Of a stretch of 64,000 bases of DNA, positions 62,701 to 64,000 are shown in pieces; positions within the stretch are counted from its first letter, which is position 1, and every line of letters begins with the position of its first letter. Location: assembly GCA_963855995.1 (NCBI GenBank), contig OY979717.1, forward strand, positions 2,787,179 through 2,851,178, written 5' to 3'. The stretch comes from Muricea muricata (Eukaryota > Cnidaria > Anthozoa > Malacalcyonacea > Plexauridae). The notes beneath the pieces were generated by a model. That model did not search any database and had not been told where the DNA came from. It worked only from the letters and a program-made list of their open reading frames with translations. A program made the translations under genes and the position numbers.

Positions 62701-64000
62701 CATAGAGATTATAAATTACACTAGAGGGGGCATCGAGGGTAAAATTTGGGAACGCGGCGAGTTGGGGGGCAATTTCTGGAACGTTCACTCATTTACGATG
62801 TCCCAGGCAAAAAAATCGTTTTAGAAGAGTTTTTATTCTTTTTAACCTTTTTTTCCTCGTAAAAGTATTAAAAAATATCATTCCAAATTGTATAAAAGAA
62901 TAAATAAACAAGTAAAAAGTACTATTTTGACCACAAAACCAGCAAAATCACCTCAAACAACGATAAGGAAAACATTTCATCATGGCATTTCATACAGATT
63001 TCTGCTGTTGCCATGGTGGTTGCTATGGAAGCATTAGTTCAGCCAGCGGTTCAGCCAATGGGTGCTTGGACCTTGATCCTGGGCTAGAATTTCCTCCTTT
63101 TCCAATCACCGCGTTCCCTTTTGTTTTCATTGAAAAATGTTATGATGCCCTCTCTAGTGTTATAATCTTTATGCCTATGGAGATAAGAGCAATGAGCTCT
63201 ATATCTCTGGAATAGGAACCTTCCTGCTAAACGTTATAATGATTTGCGGAAAGATGCAATGCCATTGTTATAGCATGGTTTAAGAAAGAAAACTAACGAA
63301 AACGTAATGGTTCTTATATTTGTGTTTGTTTATTCAGATCATAATGTCGGTTTATAACTAAATCTTGATCAAACATTTTTGTGATTGGTTTTAGTTCTCT
63401 ACGTGAAGCTGAAATGTCATTAGTACTCCAAGGTGTGTTATCTTTTTTTGAGATTCTGGATGTACTATTAAAATGTAGATTATGGTGTGGAAAGTTGGTT
63501 TACAATGAATGAATTAGTCTGAAATACAAAAAATCTTCATTATCATCCCTCTGTACACGTTTTTATAGATCTTTGTAAAGTCGTTATGTCAGCTACGGAT
63601 AAGAGTTTGTGCACTAGAGCATTGTGGGGGATTTCAAAACAACATTTATCCACCAACGTCACTGTAGAGAAGGTAAAGTTCTTCTGAATTCTATAACCAG
63701 TCTGGTGCGCATGTCAAAGCTCGCTAGGAAGATCAGAAGCGTTTTGTTGTTGCAGAAGCTCTTTTTAGACTGTAAGTGTAGTTTTTTTTTACCTTTGTAC
63801 CCTCGCATTTGAGCTATTCGAGTCCCATATCGACTATCTCTTTTACTATTAGCTCCCTGTGATACTGGAGACGGTTGAACGGGCTTTACAAACGTTTGAA
63901 TCGACAACGGTGGAAAACGAAGCAATGGAAGTCATTTACAGGTATAAAACTGGAATTATTTCTTTTGCAGAGTTCTAGTTCTAAACCTTTTGTAAACAAT
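59767..64000 (+). CDS. RIF1: RIF1, N-terminal part (first six coding exons; gene runs off the window)
   Basis: Coding exons are 59767-59870, 60447-60522, 62610-62695, 63395-63432, 63569-63672 and 63853-63941, all GT-AG with matching phases, continuing past 64000. The peptide parallels the start of vertebrate RIF1: NVQPLLNCLED then KTDAYLTLAED, an alpha-helical block ending SSRLMSVLT, SQAALQAVGYCIYQDRIV, and CTRALWGISKQHL, the conserved HEAT-repeat core of the Rif1 N-terminal domain. RIF1 recruits PP1 to control origin firing and replication timing, and acts with 53BP1 in limiting DNA-end resection in vertebrates; it is nuclear. The start codon is chosen because it gives the conserved opening and lies just after an acceptor-like sequence. 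Only about 166 residues are in view. Exon 2 and its flanks are duplicated at 18.3-18.9 kb. Confidence 0.88.
60630..60840. mobile_element. Relative of the tRNA-like palindromic element, in RIF1 intron 2
   Basis: It matches 18555-18803: the left arm with the inverted T-arm sequence (gagatttgaactcgc), the same centre (agacccactaccaatccca), and the right tRNA-like half with tagctttattggtag and gagttcaaatcccgc. The outer part of the right arm is missing compared with the 18.6-kb copy. Confidence 0.65.
60893..61067. mobile_element. MITE in RIF1 intron 2
   Basis: The end aggcttatttcggtaataat and an inverted partner ending near 61067 (attattactcttatttcc) enclose mirrored ttccatgt/acatggaa, gaatcttaatccaa/ttggattaaga and caacgttt/aaacgttg blocks. 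Confidence 0.65.
61095..61220. mobile_element. 126-bp MITE in RIF1 intron 2
   Basis: ACTTGCACTGGCGTCATAAA at the left pairs with TTTATGAGGCCAGTGCAAGT at the right. Inner ttggtgtag/ctacacca and agactc/gagtct-like blocks also pair. Confidence 0.75.
61554..61819. mobile_element. 266-bp palindromic MITE in RIF1 intron 2
   Basis: The ends aagagcatccgaaacttagt and actaagtttaggatgctctt begin arms that pair for about 110 bp (gcaaagtttggttgt, gtaaactgtag, aaccttgc), with a small centre near 61690. It provides the tail of the open frame on the minus strand at 61807-62157, which is therefore not called a gene. Confidence 0.8.

Noticed and set aside
1..64000. CRISPR arrays, operons or prokaryotic defence systems
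   Set aside because: Intron-rich animal genes and eukaryotic transposons throughout; the regular arrays present (31475-32238, 54350-54467) lack unique spacers.

Overview
The window is AT-rich animal genomic DNA: multi-exon genes with GT-AG introns, single genes spread over up to 17 kb, and many short inverted-repeat transposons. The gene mix suggests an early-branching metazoan, most likely an anthozoan cnidarian. It comprises NMDA-type glutamate receptor paralogs with a double-cysteine ligand-binding segment, a gustatory-receptor-like seven-helix protein, a group A bHLH factor, NOM1 and RIF1. The organism is an inference from protein resemblance only; no search was run.

Layout. 1.3-6.9 kb (minus) and 10.5-16.5 kb (plus): a head-to-head pair of paralogous ionotropic glutamate receptor genes, both reconstructed from signal peptide to last membrane helix with matching splice phases. 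16.5-19.7 kb: transposon-rich spacer holding a stray copy of RIF1 coding exon 2. 19.8-23.6 kb (plus): two-exon gustatory-receptor-like gene. 25.5-42.4 kb (minus): NOM1, 21 coding exons, 802 codons, with a GC-AG intron and introns filled with foldback elements, a broken hAT transposase and a 5'-truncated non-LTR retrotransposon. 43.7-44.2 kb (plus): intronless bHLH gene. 44-52.7 kb: gene-poor. 52.7-52.9 kb (minus): an 80-residue protein with an N-myristoylation-type start. 55.0 kb: CCAAT plus two E2F-like sites and a splice donor, a candidate RIF1 promoter. 59.8 kb to the window end (plus): the first six coding exons of RIF1.

The genes do not form one pathway. The receptors and the gustatory-like protein are membrane sensory/signalling candidates; NOM1 is ribosome biogenesis; RIF1 is replication timing and DNA-break repair; the bHLH gene is a developmental regulator. 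The strongest unusual signals are the receptor pair with different pore residues (Gln versus Arg at the Q/R/N position), a 51-bp tandem duplication that doubles a splice donor, the duplicated RIF1 exon, a 764-bp foldback built from opposed arrays of a 22-bp unit, and palindromic elements carrying tRNA-like Pol III boxes.
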